DNA of 13,968 nucleotides from Clostridia bacterium (GTDB taxonomy: Bacteria; Bacillota; Clostridia; Christensenellales; Borkfalkiaceae), in contig CAAGGZ010000106.1 of the NCBI GenBank assembly GCA_900769545.1, positions 1 through 13,968 of the forward strand, read 5' to 3'. This document shows positions 7,542 to 13,968 of the stretch, one piece after another. The translations under genes were made by a program, and so were the position numbers. The notes under the pieces were generated by a model. That model was not told the origin of the DNA and searched no databases. It saw only the letters and a list, made by a program, of their open reading frames with translations. Position 1 is the first letter of the stretch. The number at the start of each line of letters is the position of its first letter.

Positions 7542-8185
7542 GCGATAAAAACAAAGAAATTCGCGACGGCGAACTGTACGAGCAGTGTTTCGGCTTTAAA
7601 GAGCGTCGCTCCAACACCTATTTTTATACAGTGTTGTTGGTGTTACTGCTTGCCGTATTCGCTTTCCGTGTTTATTGGGAGAATACGTTCGGCGGCGTCG
7701 TTGTGGACGGAGCTTCTATGGAGCGAACGCTCCAAACGGGCGATAAGCTCCTGATGAAATATGTAAAGGACGTAGACGATTTGAATTACGGCGACGTAAT
7801 AGTGGTAGACGTCAGCGCCTACGATAGCTGTTCAAACGTAAAAGGGAATTATCTTATCAAGCGTTTGATTGCGAAAGAGGGCGATAAGATAAAGTTTGCA
7901 AATGGAAATATGTATATTTGGTATGCAGGTACGGATGGGTATGTACTCTTAGAGGAACCTTATGCGTATTATTCCAACAGAGCGGCATATCAATGCAGTG
8001 AATATACGGTGGGAGAAAACGAAATATTTTTCTTGGGCGACAATCGCAATAACAGTTGCGACAGCCGTTTTAAAGAGGTAAGCGGTTCCCACTTGGGATA
8101 TTTATATAAAGAAACGGACGTTTACGGAATTGTTCCTGAGTGGGCGATTGAAAAACGTGATATATTAGAAAAGATTTTCTTTTAA
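7538..8185 (+). CDS. lepB: Signal peptidase I
   Basis: Type I signal peptidase removes signal peptides from secreted proteins at the outer face of the membrane. The 215-residue product has a charged cytoplasmic N-terminus, one membrane anchor (about 28-46, TVLLVLLLAVFAF) and an extracytoplasmic catalytic domain. Conserved boxes are present: GASMERTL with nucleophile S60 (the usual Pro of SMxPTL is Arg63), GDVIVVD, LIKRLIAKEGD with general base K108, and GDNRNNSCDSR. The single-anchor architecture is typical of Gram-positive SipS-type enzymes. Its start overlaps the DUF951 stop, so it is probably translated by coupling. Confidence 0.95.
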   Translation: MSDKNKEIRDGELYEQCFGFKERRSNTYFYTVLLVLLLAVFAFRVYWENTFGGVVVDGASMERTLQTGDKLLMKYVKDVDDLNYGDVIVVDVSAYDSCSNVKGNYLIKRLIAKEGDKIKFANGNMYIWYAGTDGYVLLEEPYAYYSNRAAYQCSEYTVGENEIFFLGDNRNNSCDSRFKEVSGSHLGYLYKETDVYGIVPEWAIEKRDILEKIFF

Positions 8186-8214
8186 ACTATAAAAATTGAG
8201 GAAGGTAAAAAAAT

Positions 8215-9057
8215 ATGGCTATTCGAATTACATCAGACAGCTCTTGCGATTTGGGTAAATACGTGGAGGAACGCGGTATTGGCGTTCTTGCGATGCAAAT
8301 TAATTTAGACGATAAAGCATATCGTGACGGCGTTTCTATTCAGCCGCAGGATATATTTGACTTCGTTGCAAAGACGGGCGTTTTGCCGAAAACCAGCGCT
8401 CCCAGTATCGCGGACTATGAAGAATTTTTCACGGAGCAGCTCCAATACGGCGACGAAATTTTGCATTTTAATATTTCTTCCAAGAGCTCCTCTTCGCACA
8501 ATATGGCGAAGCAAGCGGCGTTGGGCTTTAACGGAAAAGTACACGTTATTGACTCGCAAGCGCTCTCCACAGGTCAGGGCTTGTTGATTATGAAGGCGGC
8601 GGATCTTCGCGACGAGGGGAAATCGATTGACGAGATCGAAGAAACCATTTGCGCTTTGCGCAGTAAGGTAAATACGTCCTTTATTCCCGACAGTTTGGAT
8701 TATTTGCATAAGGGCGGTAGAGTTTCGGGGATGGTAAAGACGGTTGCCGGTATGTTTAAAATTCATCCCTTGATTTATATGGAAAACGGTCAGCTTATGC
8801 CCGGTAAGAAGTATAAAGGGAAAATGAGCATCATCATCAAACAGTACGTAGAGGACTTGAAGGCTATGTATCCCGAGTACGATAAAACTCGTTGTTTCGT
8901 AACCCATTCTTGCGCCGATGCGGAGCTTATTGAAGCGGCAAAAGAAAAGGTACAGGAGCTGTTTGAGTTTGACGAAGTTTTGGAAACGACGGCAGGCTGC
9001 GTTGTAACCAGCCATTGCGGCAGAAATACGCTCGGCGTACTATTTATTTGCAAATAA
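8215..9057 (+). CDS. DegV family fatty-acid-binding protein
   Basis: DegV/FakB-type proteins bind a fatty acid in a cleft between two domains, and some deliver it to the kinase FakA for phosphorylation. The 280-residue length is typical. Visible family motifs are ITSDSSCDL at the N-terminus, the ligand-head-group TSAPS (60-64), VIDSQALSTGQGLL near 123-136, and the PDSLDYLHKGGRVSG segment. The usual ISSxLSGTY loop reads ISSKSSSSHN (87-96), so the carboxylate-binding part is serine-rich but not canonical. A GAGGAAGG site precedes the ATG. No FakA (DAK-type kinase) gene is in the window, so a role in fatty acid uptake is inferred from family only. Confidence 0.93.
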   Translation: MAIRITSDSSCDLGKYVEERGIGVLAMQINLDDKAYRDGVSIQPQDIFDFVAKTGVLPKTSAPSIADYEEFFTEQLQYGDEILHFNISSKSSSSHNMAKQAALGFNGKVHVIDSQALSTGQGLLIMKAADLRDEGKSIDEIEETICALRSKVNTSFIPDSLDYLHKGGRVSGMVKTVAGMFKIHPLIYMENGQLMPGKKYKGKMSIIIKQYVEDLKAMYPEYDKTRCFVTHSCADAELIEAAKEKVQELFEFDEVLETTAGCVVTSHCGRNTLGVLFICK

Positions 9058-9069
9058 GGAGGGGGTTTT

Positions 9070-9669
9070 ATGACTTCCGTATACACTGACGCCGATTTTT
9101 TGGCGATTTACAAACAAAGAAGAAACGTATTGCGTGTATTTTGGGCAATTACGCTGTGTTATGCGGCTTTTTGTATCGCTTGGCTTACGTACTACATTTC
9201 TTTGCCGTACAACCATTCTATGCAAATTTTGCCCAAAATGATGGTGTACGTCGTTTCGGTGATTTACGTCATCGTTCTGTTTCCGCTTATGGGTATCAAA
9301 TTCAGCAGATTGCGTCGCTACTATAAGGCGTTGTCGAGCTTTTCCATCGGTATGAAAAACGTGGAAAAGAACTATTTCTACTGTTTTGAAGAACACAATT
9401 TACAAAAAGATAACATTGACGTAAATTATTGTATTTTTGAGACTTGGAACAAGAAAAAACACGAGTGGATGGAGCGTGAAGCATACTTCGATTGCGAAAA
9501 GCCCTTGCCGGAGTTTGGCAGCGGCGATTACGTGCAATATATTGTACAGAGCAACTTTATCGTGCAGTACCGCATTTTAGAACGCGGCGTTTATAAGTTT
9601 GAGGAAGTATCGGAAGAAGATGATTCCGAAATGGACTCCGTTGAAGAAAATTCCCAAGAAAATGTATAA
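9070..9669 (+). CDS. Unrecognised membrane protein with two TM helices
   Basis: I do not recognise this 199-residue product. Two hydrophobic segments are clear: about 22-43 (FWAITLCYAAFCIAWLTYYI) and 57-77 (MMVYVVSVIYVIVLFPLMGI), joined by a short loop. Basic clusters KQRR before the first and SRLRRYYK after the second suggest that both ends are cytoplasmic. The soluble part (about 80-180) is rich in aromatic and charged residues and probably beta-containing (GDYVQYIVQSNFIVQYRILERG). The last 22 residues are very acidic (SEEDDSEMDSVEENSQENV). A strong AAGGAGGGGG site precedes the ATG, 12 bases after degV, so it is co-transcribed with that gene. Coding is likely real given position and Shine-Dalgarno. 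Confidence 0.8.
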   Translation: MTSVYTDADFLAIYKQRRNVLRVFWAITLCYAAFCIAWLTYYISLPYNHSMQILPKMMVYVVSVIYVIVLFPLMGIKFSRLRRYYKALSSFSIGMKNVEKNYFYCFEEHNLQKDNIDVNYCIFETWNKKKHEWMEREAYFDCEKPLPEFGSGDYVQYIVQSNFIVQYRILERGVYKFEEVSEEDDSEMDSVEENSQENV

Positions 9670-9670
9670 A
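9641..9670 (+). promoter_or_regulatory. Candidate promoter for the ACT/DUF711 pair
   Basis: TTGAAG (9641-9646), an 18-base spacer, and TATAAA (9665-9670) lie across the 3' end of the upstream membrane-protein gene. The expected start is near 9677, inside the palindrome at 9672-9688. The boxes are reasonable rather than strong. Confidence 0.4.
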
Positions 9671-9671
9671 A

Positions 9672-9688
9672 CGACCATACCATGGTCG
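9672..9688. promoter_or_regulatory. Perfect 7-bp inverted repeat, possible operator
   Basis: CGACCAT (9672-9678) and ATGGTCG (9682-9688) are exact inverted copies around an ACC centre. It is just downstream of the candidate -10 box and 30 bases before the ACT gene. It could bind a repressor at the start site or form a short mRNA stem. No T-run follows, so a terminator is unlikely. Confidence 0.4.
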
Positions 9689-9718
9689 AGTTGAGTAAAA
9701 AACATAGAGGAGAGCAAT

Positions 9719-9988
9719 ATGAGAGCAGTAGTAACGGTAACAGGAAAAGACAAGAAAGGTATTATTGCAAAGGTCAGTGCATTCTTGTCGGAAAGAAGCG
9801 CGAACATCGAGGATATTTCCCAGACGATCTTGGGTGAATATTTTGCGATGATTATGATTGTAGACATCAGCGAAATCAAGACGGAGCTTTCCGCGCTCGC
9901 TAAAGAGTGTTCGGAACTCGGTAAACAAATCGGTATGTCTATTTATATGCAGCACGAAGATATTTTCAATGCAATGCACAATGTGTAA
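9719..9988 (+). CDS. ACT domain-containing protein (UPF0237 family)
   Basis: The 89-residue product is a stand-alone ACT domain of the UPF0237 type: MRAVVTVTGKDKKGIIAKVSAFLSE gives the first strand and helix, NIEDISQTILGEYFAMIMIVDIS the middle strands, and a second helix and strand follow. ACT domains usually bind amino acids or other small ligands and regulate enzymes; the related GcvR has two such domains. Length is typical. An AGGAGAG site precedes the ATG. The DUF711 gene starts 18 bases after its stop, the conserved arrangement of this pair, so the ACT protein is probably the regulator or sensor for DUF711. Confidence 0.93.
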   Translation: MRAVVTVTGKDKKGIIAKVSAFLSERSANIEDISQTILGEYFAMIMIVDISEIKTELSALAKECSELGKQIGMSIYMQHEDIFNAMHNV

Positions 9989-10006
9989 GGGCTAAGGAGA
10001 GAAAGT

Positions 10007-11362
10007 ATGTTCAGTAATAACGACGTTTTAGAAACGATCGCAATGGTGGAAAAGGAGCACTTGGATATCCGCACCATTACGATGGGTATTTCTCTGCTTG
10101 GCTGTATCCGTGATACGGCAGAGGAAACAGCGAGAAAGGTTTACGATTTGGTTTGTAAAAAAGCGGAAAAAATCGTAAAAACCGCAAGCGATTTGTCGGG
10201 GGAATACGGTATTCCCATTGTCAATAAACGTGTTTCCGTTACGCCCGTCAGCTTGCTCTGCGCGGCATTTCCCGAAAAAGCGCCTGTGATTGGGCGGGCT
10301 TTGGACGAAGCGGCGAGTACGCTTGGAATTGACTTTTTAGGCGGCTATTCTGCGCTTGTGCATAAGGCGACGGCAGAATATGAAAGAAAATTTATCGCAA
10401 CCATTCCCGAAGTGTTGGCTTCGACGAACCGACTTTGTTCGTCTGTGAACGTAGGCTCGACAAAATCGGGTATCAATATGGAAGCGGTAAAACTGATGGG
10501 TGAAGCTTTCAAGGAAGCGGCATTTTTGACGAAGGACAAGGATGGTATCGGCGCGGCGAAGCTGGTGGCTTTTTGTAATGCGGTAGAGGATAATCCCTTT
10601 ATGGCAGGCGCATTCCACGGCGTAGGCGAGGCAGACACCGTCATCAACGTTGGCGTTTCGGGACCTGGGGTTGTCAAGCACGCGTTGGAGCAAATTCCCG
10701 ACGCAGACTTGACGGAAGCGGCGGAAATGATTAAACGTACGGCGTTTAAAATTACAAGAGCGGGTCAGCTTGTTGCAAAGGAAGCGGCAAAGCGTTTGAA
10801 TGCGCAGTTTGGTATCGTAGACTTGTCGCTTGCGCCCACGCCTGCGATGGGAGATTCGGTAGCGCAGATTTTGGAGGAGCTCGGTATTGAGTGCGTAGGC
10901 GGACACGGCACGACGGCAGCGCTTGCAATGCTCAACGACGCAGTCAAAAAGGGCGGTGTAATGGCTTCTTCAAGGGTTGGCGGACTTTCGGGTGCGTTTA
11001 TTCCTGTTTCCGAGGATATTGGTATGATTCGCGCGGCGGAAAAAGGAGCGATTACGCTCGATAAATTGGAGGCAATGACCTGCGTTTGCAGCGTGGGCTT
11101 GGATATGATTGCTATTCCCGGTGATACGCCTGCAACGACGATTGCGGCGATGATTGCCGATGAAGCGGCGATTGGTATGATTAACAACAAAACGACGGCG
11201 GTGCGTATTATTCCTGCGCCCGGAAAGAACGTGGGCGATGAAGTCAGCTTCGGTGGGCTGTTGGGTAGAGCTCCCATTATGCCCGTGCATACTTGCGATT
11301 CGTCGAGACTCATCAATCGTGGCGGCAACATTCCTGCGCCCATTCACAGCTTTAAGAATTAA
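10007..11362 (+). CDS. DUF711 (UPF0210) family protein, PFL-like fold
   Basis: The 451-residue product is a full-length UPF0210/DUF711 protein, recognised from blocks such as VNVGSTKSGINMEAVKLMGE, GVSGPGVVKHALE, LAPTPAMGDSVAQILEELG, CVGGHGTTAALAMLNDAVKKGG and SSRVGGLSGAFIPVSED. Members are often annotated as PFL family proteins because their fold is related to glycyl radical enzymes such as pyruvate formate-lyase, but no reaction is established. The SSRVGG segment (321-326) looks a little like the glycyl-radical RVSGY motif, but it is not near the C-terminus where that motif normally lies. It is translated from an AAGGAGAG site and follows the ACT gene closely, so the two probably act together. 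No defect is seen. Confidence 0.93.
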   Translation: MFSNNDVLETIAMVEKEHLDIRTITMGISLLGCIRDTAEETARKVYDLVCKKAEKIVKTASDLSGEYGIPIVNKRVSVTPVSLLCAAFPEKAPVIGRALDEAASTLGIDFLGGYSALVHKATAEYERKFIATIPEVLASTNRLCSSVNVGSTKSGINMEAVKLMGEAFKEAAFLTKDKDGIGAAKLVAFCNAVEDNPFMAGAFHGVGEADTVINVGVSGPGVVKHALEQIPDADLTEAAEMIKRTAFKITRAGQLVAKEAAKRLNAQFGIVDLSLAPTPAMGDSVAQILEELGIECVGGHGTTAALAMLNDAVKKGGVMASSRVGGLSGAFIPVSEDIGMIRAAEKGAITLDKLEAMTCVCSVGLDMIAIPGDTPATTIAAMIADEAAIGMINNKTTAVRIIPAPGKNVGDEVSFGGLLGRAPIMPVHTCDSSRLINRGGNIPAPIHSFKN

Positions 11363-11383
11363 AATAAAAGGTAGGATATAAAA

Positions 11384-13165
11384 ATGGCAGAAAGAAAGGA
11401 TATTCCTGAAAATTTAAAATGGAAACTTACGGATATTTTTGAGAGCGATGAAGCTTGGGAAAAGGAATTTCAAGCAATCGCAACGGAGTACGGTAACTAC
11501 GATTTTACCGTTTTTAAGGGCAAACTCGGCGACAAAAACGAGCTGCTTAAATGTTTCACGTTAAGCGATACAATTTCTCGCCGCATAGAAAAACTGTATT
11601 TATATGCGCATATGCGCCATGATGAAGACGTGCGTATTGCTAAGTATACGTCGGCAAATGCGCAGGTGGGCGCGCTCATTTCCAAAATCTTTGCGGAGTT
11701 CTCGTTTGTTGACCCCGAACTCACGAAATTGGACGACAGCGTATTGCAGGGCTTTATCAACGACCCCGATTTTGCGCCTTATGAATATCAGCTTAGAAAA
11801 ATTATGAAGAGCAAGGCGCACGTTTTAAGCGAAGCGGAAGAAAGATTGCTTACGCTCAGCGGCGACGTTATGCGTGGTTTCCAAGGCGTGTTTACGATGC
11901 TTAACAACGCAAACCTCAACTTGCCTAAGGCAACCTTGAATGGCGAAGAAGTACAGATGAGCCACGGTTTATACGGCGTTGCGTTACATTCGCCTGACGC
12001 TGCGGTGCGTAAGGAATGGTTTGAAAAATATTATCAGGCGTTTATCAATCTTATCGACGCCATCTCGCAGACCTATTACAGCAACGTGAAAAAGGACGTA
12101 TTCTACAAAGACGCGCGTAAATACGAGAGCTGTTTGTCTAAAGCATTGGAAGGGGAGGACGTTTCGCCCGTTGTTTATAACAACTTGATTAAGGCTGTAC
12201 ACGACGCATTCCCTACGTTGCACGAATACATTTCCTTGCGTAAGGAAGTTTTGGGCTTGGAAGAACAGCATATGTACGATATTTATCTTCCTCTCGTGGC
12301 AGACGCGGATATTAAACTCCCGTTTGAAGAAGCATACGAGTTGGTGATTGAAGGGCTTGCTCCTTTGGGTAAAGATTATCAGGATTTGCTTAGAAAGGGT
12401 AGAGCTGATGGTTGGATTGACGTTTGCGAAAACGAAGGCAAGCGTAGCGGCGCGTATTCCACAGGCGTATTCGACACCCATCCGTACGTGCTTTTGAACT
12501 ATCAGGAAACGACCAACGATATTTTCACGGTAGCGCACGAAATGGGTCATGCTTTGCATACCTATAAATCCAATGAAAAGCAGCCGTACTCCAAGTCCAA
12601 CTATACGATTTTCCTTGCGGAAATTGCCAGCACCGTCAACGAAGTATTGCTCTTGAAGCATTTGTATAAGAAGACGGACGATAAGAACTTGAAGAAGTAT
12701 TTGCTTAATTATTATATGGATAGCATTCGCGCGACGTTGTTCCGTCAGACGCAGTTTGCGGAATTTGAGCAGATTGCGCACGCGAAAGCAGAAGCAGGCG
12801 AGCCGCTCACCAAAGAAAATCTCAATGCGGTTTATTATGATTTGAATAAGCAATATCAGGGCGACGGCATTATCCATGACGAGCAGATTGCTTACGAATG
12901 GGCAAGAATCCCTCATTTCTATAACTCCTTCTACGTATACAAATACGCAACGGGTATCATTTCCGCAATTTCCATCGCAAAACGTATCTTGACGGAAGGC
13001 GAGCCTGCGGTGAAAGACTACTTTGAATTCTTGTCCTCGGGCGGTTGCACCGACCCCGTATCCATTTTGCAAAAAGCAGGCGTGGATTTGACGCAGGAAG
13101 AGCCTTTCAAGGTAGCCATGGATGAGTTCAAGGCAACTTTGGAAGAATTTAAGAGCTTGTTATAA
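11384..13165 (+). CDS. pepF: Oligoendopeptidase F (M3B family)
   Basis: This zinc metallopeptidase cleaves short peptides in the cytoplasm, as part of peptide turnover. The 593-residue length is typical. The zinc site is intact: HEMGH (H385, E386, H389) and the third ligand E413 in FLAEIAST, 24 residues later, as in M3 enzymes. The PHFYNSFYVYKYATG segment near the C-terminus carries the substrate-binding His/Tyr residues of the family. The N-terminal half is the helical lobe that covers the active-site channel. No signal peptide. The start follows an AGGTAGGA site and is 21 bases after the DUF711 stop. The stop codon overlaps a TATAAT that may serve dnaB. Confidence 0.96.
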   Translation: MAERKDIPENLKWKLTDIFESDEAWEKEFQAIATEYGNYDFTVFKGKLGDKNELLKCFTLSDTISRRIEKLYLYAHMRHDEDVRIAKYTSANAQVGALISKIFAEFSFVDPELTKLDDSVLQGFINDPDFAPYEYQLRKIMKSKAHVLSEAEERLLTLSGDVMRGFQGVFTMLNNANLNLPKATLNGEEVQMSHGLYGVALHSPDAAVRKEWFEKYYQAFINLIDAISQTYYSNVKKDVFYKDARKYESCLSKALEGEDVSPVVYNNLIKAVHDAFPTLHEYISLRKEVLGLEEQHMYDIYLPLVADADIKLPFEEAYELVIEGLAPLGKDYQDLLRKGRADGWIDVCENEGKRSGAYSTGVFDTHPYVLLNYQETTNDIFTVAHEMGHALHTYKSNEKQPYSKSNYTIFLAEIASTVNEVLLLKHLYKKTDDKNLKKYLLNYYMDSIRATLFRQTQFAEFEQIAHAKAEAGEPLTKENLNAVYYDLNKQYQGDGIIHDEQIAYEWARIPHFYNSFYVYKYATGIISAISIAKRILTEGEPAVKDYFEFLSSGGCTDPVSILQKAGVDLTQEEPFKVAMDEFKATLEEFKSLL

Positions 13166-13166
13166 T
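13139..13166 (+). promoter_or_regulatory. Candidate promoter for dnaB inside the end of pepF
   Basis: TTGGAA (13139-13144), a 16-base spacer and a perfect TATAAT (13161-13166) occur at the pepF stop codon. The expected start is near 13173, which would give dnaB a leader of about 70 bases containing the hairpin at 13188-13226. The -10 is strong and the -35 is moderate. Part of the match falls in Leu-Leu-stop codons and could be chance. Confidence 0.45.
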
Positions 13167-13187
13167 AACGGATAGAAAATAAAATGA

Positions 13188-13226
13188 GGCAGGCATGTAC
13201 GCGTTGAACGCGTATATGCCCCTGCC
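13188..13226 (+). promoter_or_regulatory. Long leader hairpin just upstream of dnaB
   Basis: GGCAGG (13188-13193) pairs with CCTGCC (13221-13226), and CATGTACGCG (13194-13203) pairs with CGCGTATATG (13209-13218) with one G-U, leaving a TTGAA loop and a CC bulge: 16 bp in all. The base of the stem touches the dnaB Shine-Dalgarno AAAAGGA (13227-13233). No T-run follows on the plus strand, so it is not a standard terminator in that direction. On the minus strand it is followed by a T-rich stretch. It may stabilise the mRNA, tune translation or bind a protein. Confidence 0.6.
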
Positions 13227-13243
13227 AAAAGGAAATAATCTTT

Positions 13244-13968
13244 ATGTCGAAAGATATCAATACAATGCCTTATAACCGCGATGCGGAAATGGCGCTCCTT
13301 GGGTGTTTGCTCATTGATAATGAAATTGCGGCGGAGCTTATCGAAAAGCTCTCCGAGGACGATTTCTATCAGGAATCCCACAAATACGTACTGCACGCAA
13401 TGCAAAAGGTTTTCAACAGTCGAAAACCTATCGACCTTGTTACCGTTTCGGATGAATTGGAAAGCGAAGGGAACCTTTCAAAAGCGGGCGGTATTGCCTA
13501 TTTAACGGAATTGACGCAAATTACGCCCTCGGCGGCAAACTACAAATCCTATTATGAAATCATCGAGCGTGACAGCACAAACCGTAGACTTATTCGCGCG
13601 TCGAGAAAGATTATTGAAACGTCTATGTCCGGGGCGGACGAAAAGACGGCGCTTGCGTTTGCCGAAAAGAGCATCTACGATATTTCCAAACAGACGGAGC
13701 GTTCCGCTTTGCTTTCGATGAACGAAGGGGATATTATTGGCGAAGTATTGCATAAATTCGAGATGTTACAGACCGATGCCAACGCCTTTAAAGGGATTCC
13801 TACGGGCTTTAAGCGCTTGGATAAGATGACCAACGGCTTGCAGCCGGCGGCGCTCATTGTCTTGGCGGCTCGTCCCGGTATGGGTAAGACGTCGCTCGCT
13901 ATGAACTTGGTGGAGCACGCTTCCTTGCGCGCTGGGAAAACCTGCGCCGTGTTCTCGCTCGAAATGCC
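13244..13968 (+). CDS. dnaB: Replicative DNA helicase DnaB (5' part)
   Basis: This is the hexameric 5'-3' helicase that drives the replication fork (called DnaC in B. subtilis). The window holds 241 full codons of an expected 440-450. The N-terminal helical domain begins NRDAEMALLGCLLIDN, and its GGIAYLTELTQITPSAANY segment near 82-100 is characteristic. A linker helix follows at about 150-170. The RecA-like domain then starts with GIPTGFKRLDKMTNGLQPAALIVLAARPGMGKTSLAMN; the Walker A lysine is K215. The sequence ends at FSLEMP, which is typical of DnaB. The ATG is preceded by AAAAGGA with a 10-base spacing. It has its own candidate promoter and leader hairpin. Confidence 0.95.
   Translation, partial: MSKDINTMPYNRDAEMALLGCLLIDNEIAAELIEKLSEDDFYQESHKYVLHAMQKVFNSRKPIDLVTVSDELESEGNLSKAGGIAYLTELTQITPSAANYKSYYEIIERDSTNRRLIRASRKIIETSMSGADEKTALAFAEKSIYDISKQTERSALLSMNEGDIIGEVLHKFEMLQTDANAFKGIPTGFKRLDKMTNGLQPAALIVLAARPGMGKTSLAMNLVEHASLRAGKTCAVFSLEM

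Noticed and set aside
8165..8193. TTAGAA-N17-TATAAA before degV as a promoter
   Set aside because: The -35 box matches only 3 of 6 positions and the sequence is simply AT-rich around a stop codon.
10337..11347. Several minus-strand open frames opposite DUF711
   Set aside because: All are antisense to a well-matched family protein, with no ribosome binding site or domain of their own.
11984..13072. Long open frame on the minus strand opposite pepF (about 360 codons)
   Set aside because: It lies wholly inside pepF, whose zinc motif and length are intact; the antisense product has no recognisable domain, and the frame stays open through codon bias.
13188..13226. Hairpin after pepF as a rho-independent terminator
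   Set aside because: On the plus strand it is followed by AAAAGGAAAT, with no T-run, and it abuts the dnaB ribosome binding site.

Overview
The window looks like a chromosomal segment of a low-to-mid GC Gram-positive bacterium of the Firmicutes, most likely an anaerobic, uncultured-type clostridium. This rests on the gene families: a DnaD/DnaB-type primosomal protein, DUF951, a single-membrane-anchor type I signal peptidase, DegV, the ACT + DUF711 pair and PepF. Strong Shine-Dalgarno sites precede nearly every gene. There is no sign of phage, transposon, CRISPR or tRNA/rRNA. Genus cannot be assigned from the sequence alone.

Layout. Positions 1-1567 (minus strand) hold the first 522 codons of a DnaD-domain replication protein that runs off the left edge. 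A 231-bp intergenic region (1568-1798) carries two strong sigma-A-type promoters that face each other, plus a long dyad. Everything from 1799 to the right edge is on the plus strand with short gaps: sbcD, sbcC, an alpha/beta-hydrolase-like protein that seems to lack its nucleophile and histidine, DUF951, signal peptidase I, DegV, an unrecognised two-TM membrane protein, an ACT-domain protein, DUF711, oligoendopeptidase F, and the 5' part of the replicative helicase gene dnaB (cut by the right edge).

How the genes fit. sbcD-sbcC form one operon for the Mre11/Rad50-type nuclease that processes DNA hairpins and stalled or broken forks. It diverges from a primosome gene, and the replicative helicase lies at the other end, so the window is bracketed by replication and repair functions. 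DUF951 and signal peptidase I overlap by ATGA and are probably translationally coupled. The ACT protein and DUF711 are a well-known conserved pair of unknown function; they may have their own promoter with a palindrome at the start site. dnaB may also have its own promoter inside the end of pepF, followed by a long leader hairpin that touches its ribosome binding site. I found no convincing intrinsic terminator between 1799 and 13968, so read-through along the whole plus-strand block is possible.

Most of the window is conserved housekeeping sequence. I do not see a clear new multi-gene system. The points most worth a second look are the probable pseudo-hydrolase, the multi-module DnaD protein with a DnaC-like tail, the face-to-face promoters, the dnaB leader hairpin, and the unrecognised membrane protein.
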